Counted from the stretch's first letter, positions 17,280 to 26,250 are shown. The stretch is 64,000 nt of DNA from Paenirhizobium cremeum (GCF_022884085.1 NZ_JAGGCS010000015.1:1-64000); one strand, 5' to 3'. Program-made: numbers and translations. The notes: generated by a model not told the origin, from the letters alone.

Positions 17280-17864
17280 ATGGCTACCAAGAAGACACCT
17301 TTGACCGAAGACGACGCGCTCGCGATGCCGACGCCGGACGCCGATTTCGACCAGGCGGTCGACGATCTGCGCGGTGTGCTGAAGAGCGATGCGGAAGGCA
17401 CCCTGCCTGATATCGGCAGCGATTTCGGGTCGGATCTCGGTTCAGACTTTTCCATGGGCGAGACGAAGTCCGATCCGCTTTCCGGCTTCGACGCCGATTT
17501 CGGCGGCGGAGTTTCCGATTTCGGTGGTTCGAGCTTCGGCGGCAGCGATCTCGGCAGCCCGTCCTTCGAGTCCTCCTCCCCCGCCATGCAGGAGCCCGGC
17601 AGCGCACTGACGGCTAATCTCGATCTCATCATGGACATTCCGATCGATGTCCAGATCGTGCTCGGCTCGAGCCGCATGCAGGTTTCCGGCTTGATGAACC
17701 TTGAGGAAGGCGCCATCATCGCGCTGGACAAGAAGATCGGGGAACCGGTCGAGATCATGGTCAACGGCCGCCGTATCGCCCGCGGCGAGATCACCGTCCT
17801 TGAAAACGACGATACGCGTTTCGGCGTCAAACTGATCGAAGTGATGAGCACCAAGATGTCCTGA
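17280..17864 (+). CDS. fliN: Flagellar motor switch protein FliN
   Basis: FliN is the lower C-ring protein. The 194-residue protein has a long acidic, Gly/Ser/Asp-rich N-terminal region with repeated SDFG-like units (about 40-105), then a standard FliN/SpoA domain (LDLIMDIPIDVQIVLGSSRM, then IIALDKKIGEPVEIMVNGRR and DTRFGVKLIEV). The disordered extension makes it longer than enterobacterial FliN (about 137) and is usual in rhizobia. It lies between fliM and fliG. Confidence 0.97.
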   Translation: MATKKTPLTEDDALAMPTPDADFDQAVDDLRGVLKSDAEGTLPDIGSDFGSDLGSDFSMGETKSDPLSGFDADFGGGVSDFGGSSFGGSDLGSPSFESSSPAMQEPGSALTANLDLIMDIPIDVQIVLGSSRMQVSGLMNLEEGAIIALDKKIGEPVEIMVNGRRIARGEITVLENDDTRFGVKLIEVMSTKMS

Positions 17865-17893
17865 CCCGCTCCCGGGGCCAGAGAGGAAAGACC

Positions 17894-18931
17894 ATGATGG
17901 ACTTTGACGATTTCGGCGGCCCTTTGGCGGGTAAGCCGCTCTCCCAGGCGGATAAGGCCGCCGCGGTGCTGCTCGCCATGGGAAAGGGCGTCGCTGGAAA
18001 GCTGCTGAAGTATTTCACCCAGGCCGAGTTGCAGACGATCATCGCCTCGGCCCAGACGCTTCGCACCATCCCACCGGATGAGCTGACCGAACTCGTCAAC
18101 GAATTTGAGGACCTGTTCACCGAAGGCGCGGGCCTCATGGACAACGCCAAGGCCATCGAGAGCATTCTCGAGGAAGGCCTGACGCCGGAGGAAGTCGACG
18201 GGCTGCTTGGCCGCCGCACCGCTTTCCAGGCCTACGAGGCCTCGATCTGGGACCGGCTGCAGGACGCCGATCCGGACTTCATCGCCAAGTTCCTGATGCG
18301 CGAACATCCGCAGACGGTCGCCTATATCCTTTCCATGCTGCCGTCGTCCTTCGGCGCCAAGGTTCTCCTGAAGCTGCCGGAAAGCCGGCGGGCCGATATC
18401 ATGAACCGCACGGTGAACCTCAAGAACGTCAGCCCGAAGGCAGCCCAGATCATCGAGAACCGGGTTCACGACCTGATCTCCGAAATCGATGCGGAGCGCA
18501 ATTCGGCGGGTTCGGCGAAGGTTGCCGAACTGATGAACGAACTGGAGAAGCCGGAAGTCGATACCCTGCTCAATTCGCTGGAATCGATCAGCAAGGAAGC
18601 AGTCAACAAGGTCCGGCCGAAGATCTTCCTGTTCGAAGACCTGCTGGCGATGCCGCAGCGCAGCCGCGTCATGCTGCTCAACGATATCTCCGGCGACATT
18701 CTCACGATGGCGCTTCGCGGCGCCTCCGCCGAGATCCGCGAATGCGTGCTCTCCTCGATCAGCCCGCGTTCTCGTCGCATGATCGAATCGGACCTGCAGT
18801 CGGGCACCGTCGGCATCAATCCGCGCGAGGTTGCGATCGCACGCCGCGCGGTCGCGCAGGAAGCGATCCGTCTCGCCAATTCGGGCCAGATCCAGCTCAA
18901 GGAAGAAGGCGACCAGACTCAGGCCGCCTGA
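17894..18931 (+). CDS. fliG: Flagellar motor switch protein FliG
   Basis: FliG is the upper C-ring protein that contacts the stator and generates torque. The 345-residue protein shows the armadillo-like helices of the N and middle domains (KAAAVLLAMGKGVAGKLLKY), the EHPQTVAYILSMLPSSFGAK motif near residue 136, and the C-terminal torque domain (FLFEDLLAMPQRSRVMLLND). An ATG at 17894 follows AGAGAGGAAAG. A perfect stem-loop lies 35 bases after its stop, before flhB. Confidence 0.98.
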   Translation: MMDFDDFGGPLAGKPLSQADKAAAVLLAMGKGVAGKLLKYFTQAELQTIIASAQTLRTIPPDELTELVNEFEDLFTEGAGLMDNAKAIESILEEGLTPEEVDGLLGRRTAFQAYEASIWDRLQDADPDFIAKFLMREHPQTVAYILSMLPSSFGAKVLLKLPESRRADIMNRTVNLKNVSPKAAQIIENRVHDLISEIDAERNSAGSAKVAELMNELEKPEVDTLLNSLESISKEAVNKVRPKIFLFEDLLAMPQRSRVMLLNDISGDILTMALRGASAEIRECVLSSISPRSRRMIESDLQSGTVGINPREVAIARRAVAQEAIRLANSGQIQLKEEGDQTQAA

Positions 18932-18966
18932 TGCCCGCAGGGCTGTTGAAAACACCGGACCGGTCG

Positions 18967-19006
18967 CGCCCGCCGATTGAATGTCAATCGGCGGGCGTCT
19001 ACTTTT
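18967..19006 (+). terminator. Stem-loop between fliG and flhB (terminator or attenuator)
   Basis: A perfect 12-bp inverted repeat (CGCCCGCCGATT at 18967-18978 and AATCGGCGGGCG at 18986-18997, 7-base loop) is followed by TCTACTTTTC. The T-run is weak, so termination may be partial and flhB may be transcribed by read-through or from its own promoter. Confidence 0.6.
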
Positions 19007-19072
19007 CAGCCGGTCCTGCCACGCCTCGTGGTTCGGCCGACGCAACACAGCCTGGCGAACAAGGAACCGGAC

Positions 19073-20152
19073 GTGGCCGACGACCAGGACAAAGACAGTA
19101 AAACAGAAGACCCGACAGAGAAAAAACTCAGGGATGCGATCGAGAAGGGCAACACGCCCTCGTCACGCGAGGTTCCGATCTTCGCCTCTTCTCTCGCCTT
19201 CTATATCTATCTGGTGTTCTTCGTTCCGTCTGGCGTCGCGCGGCTCGGCGAAAGCCTGCGCGATCTCTTCGAGCAGCCTGACCAGTGGAAGATCACCACC
19301 GCCACCGACGTCGTATCGCTTTTCACCCATCTGGGCTGGGAGACGAGCGCCCTTCTTCTGCCTGCCACCGTCCTGTTCATCCTGCTTGGCATAGGTTCGA
19401 ACGTGGCCCAGCACATGCCGCAACTGGTCCTGGAGCGCATCAGGCCTCAGGCGAGCCGGATCTCCATCACCAAGGGCTGGGAGAGGATGTTCAGCGTCAC
19501 CGGGCTCATCGAATTCGGCAAGTCGCTGTTCAAGATCATCATCGTATCCGTCGTGATGGTTTTCGTGCTGCGGTCCGATTATTTCGGTGCGCTCGATGCG
19601 ATGTTCTCCGATCCGCAGGTCATCTTCGTGAAGATCATGACCATCCTGAAGCGGATCATGCTGGTCATCCTCTTTGCCACCGCCGTCCTCGCGGTCGTGG
19701 ACTTCTTCTGGACCCGCCACCACTGGTACACCCAGCTGCGCATGAGCAAGCAGGATATCAAAGACGAGCACAAGCAATCCCAGGGCGACCCGATCGTCAA
19801 GGCGCGCCAGCGCTCGATCGCACGCGATCGCGCACGCCGCCGCATGATAAACAACGTGCCGCGTGCCACCCTCGTGATTACCAACCCGACGCACTATGCG
19901 GTCGCGCTGCGCTACGTGCGCGAAGAGAGCGACGCCCCCGTGGTCGTGGCCAAGGGGCAGGACCTGGTGGCGCTGAAGATCCGCGAGATCGCCCAGCAGA
20001 ACAACATTCCGATCTTCGAGGACCCGCCGCTTGCCCGCGCGATGTTCGCCCAGGTTTCGGTGGACAACGTCATTCCGCCGGCCTTCTACAAGGCAGTGGC
20101 AGAACTCGTTCACCGGGTCTATGCCGCGCGGGCAAGACGACGCGCGCGCTGA
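19073..20152 (+). CDS. flhB: Flagellar export gate switch protein FlhB
   Basis: FlhB is the membrane protein that switches export specificity from hook to filament. I chose the GTG at 19073 (359 residues, MADDQDKDSKTEDPTEKKL), which matches the family N-terminus and has AAGGA 7 bases upstream; an upstream ATG at 18981 falls inside the stem-loop. Four membrane segments lie in the first 220 residues. The self-cleavage site NPTH is present at about residue 271 (VITNPTHYAVALRY). It is the last gene of the plus-strand block and converges with visR. Confidence 0.96.
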   Translation: MADDQDKDSKTEDPTEKKLRDAIEKGNTPSSREVPIFASSLAFYIYLVFFVPSGVARLGESLRDLFEQPDQWKITTATDVVSLFTHLGWETSALLLPATVLFILLGIGSNVAQHMPQLVLERIRPQASRISITKGWERMFSVTGLIEFGKSLFKIIIVSVVMVFVLRSDYFGALDAMFSDPQVIFVKIMTILKRIMLVILFATAVLAVVDFFWTRHHWYTQLRMSKQDIKDEHKQSQGDPIVKARQRSIARDRARRRMINNVPRATLVITNPTHYAVALRYVREESDAPVVVAKGQDLVALKIREIAQQNNIPIFEDPPLARAMFAQVSVDNVIPPAFYKAVAELVHRVYAARARRRAR

Positions 20153-20202
20153 CACCCGCCCGGCCAGCGGGCCGGCCAGACCCGACCGTCTTCTTTCAAG
20201 CG

Positions 20203-20970
20203 TCAGGTGATGTATCCCAGCCGGATCGCCTTCGCTATCGCCTGGATGCGATTGACCGAGTCGAGCTTGATCGTCGCCGAGCCGAGATAGGCGTTCACCG
20301 TATGAACCGACAGGCCAAGCCTTTCCGCAATCTCTTCGCTGATACGCCCATCGCCGGCGAGCTGCAGGCAGGCGATCTCCCTGTCGCTCAAGGCTTCTGC
20401 CGGCATGGCGCGGCGTTCCTCGATCGATAGGATGTCCATCATGATCCGGCAGCACCGGCCATGGGCCTCGATGATGAGCTCTCCCGGGATATCGATACCG
20501 CCCGTCGTGGCGAAGACCACGAAACCGTTGCCGACGGCGCCCAGCCTGACGGGAAAAGCGAGCCCCGAATAAGGCAGCGTGCGGGGTTTCAACTGACGGA
20601 CGAAAGCGGTGAAATCCGAGGCTTCCGCAAAGCTTCCCGGATCTTCCGCGCTCCAAGTCAGCGGCAGCAGCGAGGTTTCAAGATGCGCCAGCATGGCCTC
20701 GCCATAAGCCGCCACCAGCCTGTCGCTACCGGCCGGCAGGGCTGCTCCCCAGTTTTCATATTCCGGTTCCAGCCTGCGCTTCGACGGAATACTGCCGCCG
20801 GCGAGCTTCAGGACGGTAAAACCCTTGGCATGCAGGGAGCGTTGAAGGGAAACGAGCTTCGGAAATATATCGGAGCGGGATATCGCATGACGGGAACCGG
20901 TGGGGAGCGGATCGCCCCGCACACCTTCGATTGTTCCAGGCGGATAGCCCATTCCCTCTTTTCCCTTCAT
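20203..20970 (-). CDS. visR: LuxR-type motility master regulator VisR
   Basis: VisR pairs with VisN; in Sinorhizobium meliloti the heterodimer activates the whole flagellar and chemotaxis regulon through Rem. This 255-residue protein has an N-terminal autoinducer-binding-like domain and a C-terminal LuxR helix-turn-helix (LSDREIACLQLAGDGRISEE, then IAERLGLSVHTVNAYLGSAT). Its start overlaps the visN stop by 4 bases. It lies directly after visN and converges with flhB. Confidence 0.93.
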   Translation of the reverse strand: MKGKEGMGYPPGTIEGVRGDPLPTGSRHAISRSDIFPKLVSLQRSLHAKGFTVLKLAGGSIPSKRRLEPEYENWGAALPAGSDRLVAAYGEAMLAHLETSLLPLTWSAEDPGSFAEASDFTAFVRQLKPRTLPYSGLAFPVRLGAVGNGFVVFATTGGIDIPGELIIEAHGRCCRIMMDILSIEERRAMPAEALSDREIACLQLAGDGRISEEIAERLGLSVHTVNAYLGSATIKLDSVNRIQAIAKAIRLGYIT

Positions 20971-21713
20971 ACGAGATTGTTTCTCACCGCGTAGGCGATG
21001 GCCTCCGAACGTGTCTTGGTGGCGGTCTTACGCATGACACTTGTGATGTAGTTGTTGATCGTGTTGCGCGAGATACCGAGAATAGTGGCGATCTCGTCTG
21101 ATGTCTTGCCTTCTGCAATCCAGAAAAGACATTCGATTTCGCGTTCCGTCAAATCGAACTCGCGGTCCACTTTCTGGCTGGCACCATTGGTGAGACTGAC
21201 GCAATAGCCGGCCAGAAGCCCGACCTCGCGCAGCCGTTCGGGCGACAACACGATGTCCTCGTCGAAGAGCAGCATAAGGGAAAAGCGTGTCCGGCCGACA
21301 CTGAAGGTCAGGGAACAGTACTGCCGGCTGGTGCCGTCGGGCACGTCCGCATCATCCGGAAGAAGGCCGAATTTCGGCTGGAGGACGGAGAGACATTTTT
21401 CAAGCTCCGTGGTTCTGGAATAGGTCGCGGCAATTTCGCTTTCCAGCCTGCGCACCAGATCGAAAGGCCAGTTCGAGGAAACCACGAAATCCAGTCCATG
21501 CTCCTGGACCAGGTCGTAACGGGCGAGAAGAAAATGGCTGGCGCCGACATAGCGGGTCAGGAGGTGAAGACCCGCACTCATGTGCCCCGTCTGGGAAACC
21601 GTGGCCAGATCGCGCAGCAAGGCCTCCCGCGAAACGGATACCCGCGGAGCCGCGGTTGCGGGGGACGTGCGCCCCTTGCCTCCGCCATCCTCTTTGGATT
21701 GCTCCAAGTTCAT
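20967..21713 (-). CDS. visN: LuxR-type motility master regulator VisN
   Basis: VisN is the partner of VisR. I chose the ATG at 21713 (248 residues, MNLEQSKEDGGG), with AAGGGG 8 bases upstream; the frame also opens at a TTG at 21731. The N-terminal ligand-binding-like domain includes TRYVGASHFLLARYD and VSSNWPFDLVRRLE. The C-terminal helix-turn-helix is LTEREIECLFWIAEGKTSDE, then ATILGISRNTINNYI. visN-visR lies between fliF and flhB, the usual rhizobial place. Confidence 0.93.
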   Translation of the reverse strand: MNLEQSKEDGGGKGRTSPATAAPRVSVSREALLRDLATVSQTGHMSAGLHLLTRYVGASHFLLARYDLVQEHGLDFVVSSNWPFDLVRRLESEIAATYSRTTELEKCLSVLQPKFGLLPDDADVPDGTSRQYCSLTFSVGRTRFSLMLLFDEDIVLSPERLREVGLLAGYCVSLTNGASQKVDREFDLTEREIECLFWIAEGKTSDEIATILGISRNTINNYITSVMRKTATKTRSEAIAYAVRNNLV

Positions 21714-22019
21714 TTTCCTGGCCCCTTGCAAGGACGATTCGATGATGTGGATTGGGAACGCCTGACGGGTTGTCAGGCTCCAGCCTCGACAGCGGTGTCT
21801 TCCGCCCCTCTCCTGCTAACGAATCACAGGCATTTTAAAAGATAAAGAGCCAAAGATCACATCCTGGCAAGGAGACGTCCCCAACTTACGGCATCGTTGC
21901 CGGAGAACGTCACGGGCTTGTGAAGGAAGCCGTGGAAGCCGCGACTCCATGGGGGACAAACGAATGAAAAAACGCGCCGGCGAAAACCGGCGCGTCCTGC
22001 ATGCGATTTCTGTTTTCGA
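21714..22019. promoter_or_regulatory. fliF-visN intergenic region
   Basis: The right part carries the terminator of the che-fliF transcript (21966-21995). The rest, about 250 bases, must contain the visN promoter, meaning the master regulator is transcribed separately from fliF. No regulator site is recognisable by eye. Confidence 0.55.
21966..21995 (-). terminator. Rho-independent terminator after fliF
   Basis: A perfect 9-bp stem (ACGCGCCGG at 21972-21980 and CCGGCGCGT at 21987-21995) with a 6-base loop is followed on the minus strand by TTTTTTCATTC, 24 bases past the fliF stop. Confidence 0.92.
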
Positions 22020-23705
22020 TCAGGCAGCCTCGCCGACAGCCCATTTGCGGAGGATCTTTGCGGCGCGTTCCTCGCTGATCTCCACCATGCGGGACAGACG
22101 CCGTTCCGGGCCTTCCTTGACACGCCGGTTGAAGCCGCCGTTCGGATCTTCCTCCATCGTGAGGAGATCGTCTGTCGAATCGAAGCCGAAGTCGGCACCG
22201 AAGCCATCCATGAGCGCGCCGGCCCCTGCCCCGCCGATTGCGGGCGAGAAGTCCGGCAGCTCCAGTCCGGCGGCCTGTTCCGCGCCGCCGGCAACACCGG
22301 CTGCACCACCGTTTGCCGTGCGGACCATCGGACGGATGCCCATCCAGACGATGAGGAAGGCGACCGCGACGAAGGCGAGCGAGTTGATGATGCCACCGAG
22401 ATTGCGGCTCAGCATCTCCATGACGCCGGGACCGGAGGCCGACTCTTCGAGCAGCTGGTTCTCGAGGAAATCCATGGCCGTCAGCGTCACGACGTCACCC
22501 CGGTCGGCATTGAGGCCGGCTGCGGACGACACGATCTTCTGCATCTCGGCGAGATAGGCGTCGATCTTCGCCTGATCGACCGGCTCGCCGACCATCTTGG
22601 CGATACGACCCTTGTTGACCACCACGGCAACAGAGAGCTTCTCGACCGTGTAGCTGTTCTTGACGGTCGCGATGGTCTTGCTGTTGATCTCGTAGTTGGT
22701 CTGCTCTTCCTTTTTGTTCGCCTCGTCAGACGATTCGGGACCGCCGGCGCCGCCCTCGGGAGCGCTCTGCGGCACGTTCTGCTCGACTGTCGCTGCGCTA
22801 TCCTGCTGGCGCGACTGCGACTTCTGCGCTTCCTTGGTGATGCGGACCGAACGCTCGACGCGCGATTCGGGATCGTAGACGGTTTCCTGGATCTGCTGGG
22901 TATCGGTGTTGAGCTGGGCAGTCACGCTGGAGCGGAAGTTGTCCATTCCAAGGAAAGGCGCGAGTGCCTTGTCGATGTTGGATTCGATTTCCTGCTGAAC
23001 GGACTGCACCACTCCAAGCGAGCGGTTCGCCGCACCGCCGGTATCGTCGCCGGAGGCGAGAAGCTGTCCGGTGGAATCCAGAATCGTGACGTCCTCGACA
23101 TCGAGGCCGGGGACAGCGGAGGCAACCATATGCCGGATCGAGGAGGCCGCCTTGCGCCCGGTTTCGTTGCTCGCTCGAATCATGACGGAGGCGGTCGGCT
23201 TCTGCTCTCCACGGCGGAAATTGCCGACATCCGGAAGGACGATATGGACCCGGGCGGCGGCGATGCCGGTGATCTGCTGGATGGTCCGGCCAATTTCACC
23301 TTCGAGCGCGCGCACGCGGGTCACTTCCTGCATGAAGGAGGTGAGACCCAGCGAACCGACATTGTCGAACAGTTCGTAGCCGGCATTGGCGCTGTTGGGA
23401 AGGCCGCGCTCGGCAAGCAAAAGGCGAGCCTTGCCGGTCATTCCGGCGGGCACCTTGACGCTCTTGCCGTCGGTGCCAGTCTCGAAATCGATGCCTGATT
23501 CGGCAAGCGCTATGCTGATCTGGTTGAGATCGGTGGGTTCGAGCCCGACATACAGGGTCTCATATGCCGGCTTGTTGACGAAAATTGCGGCTGAAATGAT
23601 GAGTGCGAAAGATATGATGGCGACGCCGGCCATGGCCAGAAGCTTGGTCTGTCCAAGCGACGCCAGATTCTTGAACGTCTGAAGTAATTGATTTAACAGA
23701 TTCAT
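22020..23705 (-). CDS. fliF: Flagellar MS-ring protein FliF
   Basis: FliF builds the inner-membrane MS ring on which switch and rod assemble. I chose the ATG at 23705 (561 residues, MNLLNQLLQTFKNLASLGQT); two further ATGs lie in frame up to 23726. A first membrane segment lies near 24-44, and a periplasmic secretin-like/YscJ part includes YVGLEPTDLNQISIALAESG and RVHIVLPDV. A second membrane segment lies near 425-445 (GGIINSLAFVAVAFLIVWMG). The C-terminal FliG-binding end includes VEISEERAAKILRKW. It lies at the end of the che operon. Confidence 0.97.
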   Translation of the reverse strand: MNLLNQLLQTFKNLASLGQTKLLAMAGVAIISFALIISAAIFVNKPAYETLYVGLEPTDLNQISIALAESGIDFETGTDGKSVKVPAGMTGKARLLLAERGLPNSANAGYELFDNVGSLGLTSFMQEVTRVRALEGEIGRTIQQITGIAAARVHIVLPDVGNFRRGEQKPTASVMIRASNETGRKAASSIRHMVASAVPGLDVEDVTILDSTGQLLASGDDTGGAANRSLGVVQSVQQEIESNIDKALAPFLGMDNFRSSVTAQLNTDTQQIQETVYDPESRVERSVRITKEAQKSQSRQQDSAATVEQNVPQSAPEGGAGGPESSDEANKKEEQTNYEINSKTIATVKNSYTVEKLSVAVVVNKGRIAKMVGEPVDQAKIDAYLAEMQKIVSSAAGLNADRGDVVTLTAMDFLENQLLEESASGPGVMEMLSRNLGGIINSLAFVAVAFLIVWMGIRPMVRTANGGAAGVAGGAEQAAGLELPDFSPAIGGAGAGALMDGFGADFGFDSTDDLLTMEEDPNGGFNRRVKEGPERRLSRMVEISEERAAKILRKWAVGEAA

Positions 23706-23859
23706 TCTGTCTCGCACCATCAACAAGAAGGGTTTGCGGGCTTTTGCCTTGGTGCGACAATAAAAACCGAAACTTGTGCGAACGTTTCGTGTTTCGGGAA
23801 AATACCGGCCGATTTTCAGCGATGCTGCCGGAGCAAAGACGGTTCAGGACGAACCGCCC

Positions 23860-24246
23860 TCAGAAGAAATCGAAATCGCCTGCAGCCTTGCTGAGCGGCT
23901 GGGAGTGGCCATGGCGCAGACCTGCGCCGAGCGCCTTCTGCATATCGGCAAGCTTAACGAGGCTGAGCGCGGTGCTCATGTCCACCATCCATGAGGTCGG
24001 GATCGTCCCGGTGATGGTGTCGATGAATTCAGCGAGGCCGCGGGTCTTCTGTACCGCCAGGTCGATACCCTGCAGCACCTTCAGGCTATCGGGCGATTCG
24101 AGAACCTTCACACCGCCCAGTTCCAGCAGTTGCGGCTCGATACGTTCGATCAGATAGGCGACGTCGTGAAGCTCCGAGACCACCCGCATGAGGATCTCGG
24201 GCAAAGCTTCTTCCGTTGCAGCATCCGTCTTGTTTTCGTGTAGCAT
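23860..24246 (-). CDS. cheT: Chemotaxis protein CheT, CheZ-like motif
   Basis: CheT is encoded at the end of rhizobial che operons and is described in Sinorhizobium meliloti as a CheZ-like factor acting in signal termination and adaptation. This 128-residue protein is helical. It contains a D-x-x-x-Q motif (Asp62, Gln66, in GIDLAVQK), the arrangement of CheZ catalytic residues, and ends in an acidic/aromatic tail GDFDFF that could serve as a CheY-docking peptide. It lies 14 bases after cheD. The catalytic assignment is from motif only. Confidence 0.88.
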   Translation of the reverse strand: MLHENKTDAATEEALPEILMRVVSELHDVAYLIERIEPQLLELGGVKVLESPDSLKVLQGIDLAVQKTRGLAEFIDTITGTIPTSWMVDMSTALSLVKLADMQKALGAGLRHGHSQPLSKAAGDFDFF

Positions 24247-24260
24247 CCGGTTTCCAGTAC

Positions 24261-24815
24261 TTAAAAGAATTCGATTGAGCTTTCCACCGGCTTCGAAACA
24301 GGAACAGGGCGCTGCTCGAGGGCCACCGTCTTCTGCGTTTCTGCGCCCGTGAGCGGATACTGTCTTGCCCGGCCGCTGACCGGCCAGTATTCCAGTTTGC
24401 GGCCGTGCTCTCCGCCCGTCGACGAGCCGACCACCTTGATGCCTTCGTCCCTCAGGAACTGCATTGCGAATGCAGCATTCTGCTCGCCCACGTTCGAAAA
24501 CGTGGCTATGGTCTTGGCGCCGCCGAAGATCTTGGCTTCGAGACGATCGCGCCTCGCGCCCTGCTTCAGCAAACCGTTGATCAGGAGCTCCATGAGATGA
24601 ACGCCATAACGCGTCGCATCCCCGCCCCCGGCACCAGGAGTGGCAGAACCCGGCAGCAGGAAATGATTCATTCCTCCCACGCCGGCCACGGGATCACGCA
24701 TGCAGGCAGCAACGCACGACCCGAGAATGGTCGACAGGACGACATTCGGGTCGTTGATGACCTTGAACTCACCCTGGATAATGTGCACGCGCTTGCCTGC
24801 ATTCTCCTCGATCAT
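24261..24815 (-). CDS. cheD: Chemoreceptor glutamine deamidase CheD
   Basis: CheD deamidates specific glutamines of chemoreceptors. The 184-residue protein has the catalytic Cys34 in ILGSCVAACMRD and His51 in GGMNHFLLPGS. The third catalytic hydroxyl would be Ser28 or Thr29. The rest of the fold is typical (YGVHLMELLINGLLKQGARR, then AKIFGGAKTI and GEQNAAFAMQFL). An unusual tail of about 25 residues ends in SSIEFF, resembling the end of CheT. It overlaps cheY2 by 4 bases. Confidence 0.96.
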   Translation of the reverse strand: MIEENAGKRVHIIQGEFKVINDPNVVLSTILGSCVAACMRDPVAGVGGMNHFLLPGSATPGAGGGDATRYGVHLMELLINGLLKQGARRDRLEAKIFGGAKTIATFSNVGEQNAAFAMQFLRDEGIKVVGSSTGGEHGRKLEYWPVSGRARQYPLTGAETQKTVALEQRPVPVSKPVESSIEFF

Positions 24816-25201
24816 TTCAATGCTCCGAATACCGCTTCGATGGCGGCCTTCATCTTCTCGATGGTGAAGGGCTTCGCGAGCACGTTGTTGGCGCCGAGCT
24901 GGGCGGCCTTCTGCACGAGTGCACGGTCGCCCTGGGCGGTCAGGATGATGAACGCCGCCTTCTTGGTCGTCGGGTTGGTGCGTACGGCCTGGAGGAAGTT
25001 GAGGCCGTCCATCTTCGGCATGTTGAAGTCGGAGATGACAAGATGATGGGGCTGCTGCTCCATGATCTTCATGCCCTGCTCGCCATCACCGGCTGCGGTG
25101 ATCTGCTTGAAACCAAGCTGGGTCAGGGCATCGCTGAGCAACAGGCGACTGGTCACCTGGTCGTCGACGATCAGTACTTTTATCTTTTCGGCTAGAGACA
25201 T
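24812..25201 (-). CDS. cheY2: Chemotaxis response regulator CheY2
   Basis: CheY2 is the response regulator that, in Sinorhizobium, binds the motor and slows rotation. The 129-residue single receiver domain has the acidic pair DD (13-14), phospho-acceptor Asp58 (VISDFNMPKMDG), Thr in ILTAQ, and Lys in LAKPF. It overlaps cheB by one base and cheD by 4. The assignment as CheY2 rather than CheY1 rests on its position next to cheB. Confidence 0.95.
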   Translation of the reverse strand: MSLAEKIKVLIVDDQVTSRLLLSDALTQLGFKQITAAGDGEQGMKIMEQQPHHLVISDFNMPKMDGLNFLQAVRTNPTTKKAAFIILTAQGDRALVQKAAQLGANNVLAKPFTIEKMKAAIEAVFGALK

Positions 25202-26250
25202 TATTCGATACCTTCTTTTCGGGCGGCAGTGAGTTTGAGGATTTCCTCCCCAATGGAACCAAGGGGCAATTGCTGTTCGACGGCGCCCAGTTCATGGGCG
25301 ACGCGGGGCATCCCGTAGACCACGCAGGTCTTCTCGTTCTGACCGATCGTGCGCGCACCGGCGTGGCGCATTTTCAGCAGACCGGAAGCGCCGTCGCGCC
25401 CCATCCCGGTCAGGATAACCCCAACCGCATTTCGGCCCGCCAGCTCGGCAACCGAATCAAACAGCACGTCTACCGACGGGCGATGACCATTGACCGGCGG
25501 GCGCTCGAGCAGCCGGCAGCAAGGGGCCGAAGCGTTGACCACCTGAAGATGGCGGTCGCCCCCCGGCGCCAGATAGATCTTTCCGATTTCGAGCCTTGCC
25601 CCATCCGTCGCCTCCTCCACGACAGGCGCGCAGAGACGATTCAGTCGCTCGGCGAAACTTTTCGTAAACGTCGGCGGCATGTGCTGGGTGATGACCGTCG
25701 GCGGGCAATTGCGCGGGAATTTCTGCAATACCGTAATCAGCGCCTCAACCCCGCCGGTCGACGAACCGATCGCAACGATCTTGCGGCCGACGCGGAAATC
25801 CGTGGCGGGGGCTGCAGCGGTCGACGCCGGCGCCGTCGTTGCCCGGGCATAGCGCAGTCCGGAACGGGCGGCTGCCTTCACCTTGTCGGCCAGATCGCCG
25901 AAGGGACGGGTCTCTCCCGGTCCGGGCTTTCCGACGCAATCGAAGGCACCGATCTCAAGCGCGGCCAGGGTCGCCTCCGCGCCGCGATGCGTCATCGTCG
26001 AGACCATGATGACCGGCATGGGTCGCAGCTTCATGATCTTGTCGAGGAATTCGAGGCCGTTCATGTTCGGCATCTCGATGTCGAGAGTAACGACATCGGG
26101 ATTGAGCTGCTTGATGGCGGCGCGCGCCTCCAGGGCATCGCCAGCCTGACCGACGACGCTCACTTCCGGATCGGAATTCAGCACGGCGGTAATCAGACCA
26201 CGCATGGTCGGGCTGTCATCGACGACGAGGACTCTTGCCGGATTGCCCAT
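25201..26250 (-). CDS. cheB: Chemotaxis methylesterase CheB
   Basis: CheB demethylates and deamidates chemoreceptors when phosphorylated by CheA. I chose the ATG at 26250 (349 residues, MGNPARVLVVDDSPTMRGL), which shares a base with the cheR stop. The receiver domain has Asp57 (TLDIEMPNMNG). The C-terminal esterase has the catalytic Ser (AIGSSTGGVEAL), His (TQHMPPTFTKSFAERLN) and Asp (LTGMGRDGASGLLKM). The frame continues upstream to 26478, but that part is cheR in another frame. Confidence 0.98.
   Translation of the reverse strand: MGNPARVLVVDDSPTMRGLITAVLNSDPEVSVVGQAGDALEARAAIKQLNPDVVTLDIEMPNMNGLEFLDKIMKLRPMPVIMVSTMTHRGAEATLAALEIGAFDCVGKPGPGETRPFGDLADKVKAAARSGLRYARATTAPASTAAAPATDFRVGRKIVAIGSSTGGVEALITVLQKFPRNCPPTVITQHMPPTFTKSFAERLNRLCAPVVEEATDGARLEIGKIYLAPGGDRHLQVVNASAPCCRLLERPPVNGHRPSVDVLFDSVAELAGRNAVGVILTGMGRDGASGLLKMRHAGARTIGQNEKTCVVYGMPRVAHELGAVEQQLPLGSIGEEILKLTAARKEGIE

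Noticed and set aside
17195..19048. 617-residue open frame on the minus strand
   Set aside because: It is antisense to fliN and fliG, which are certain. The composition is that of a shadow frame.
20157..20178. Possible hairpin CCGGCC-AGCG-GGCCGG between flhB and visR
   Set aside because: Only a 6-bp stem in very GC-rich sequence, with no adjacent T-run on either strand; not enough to call a terminator.
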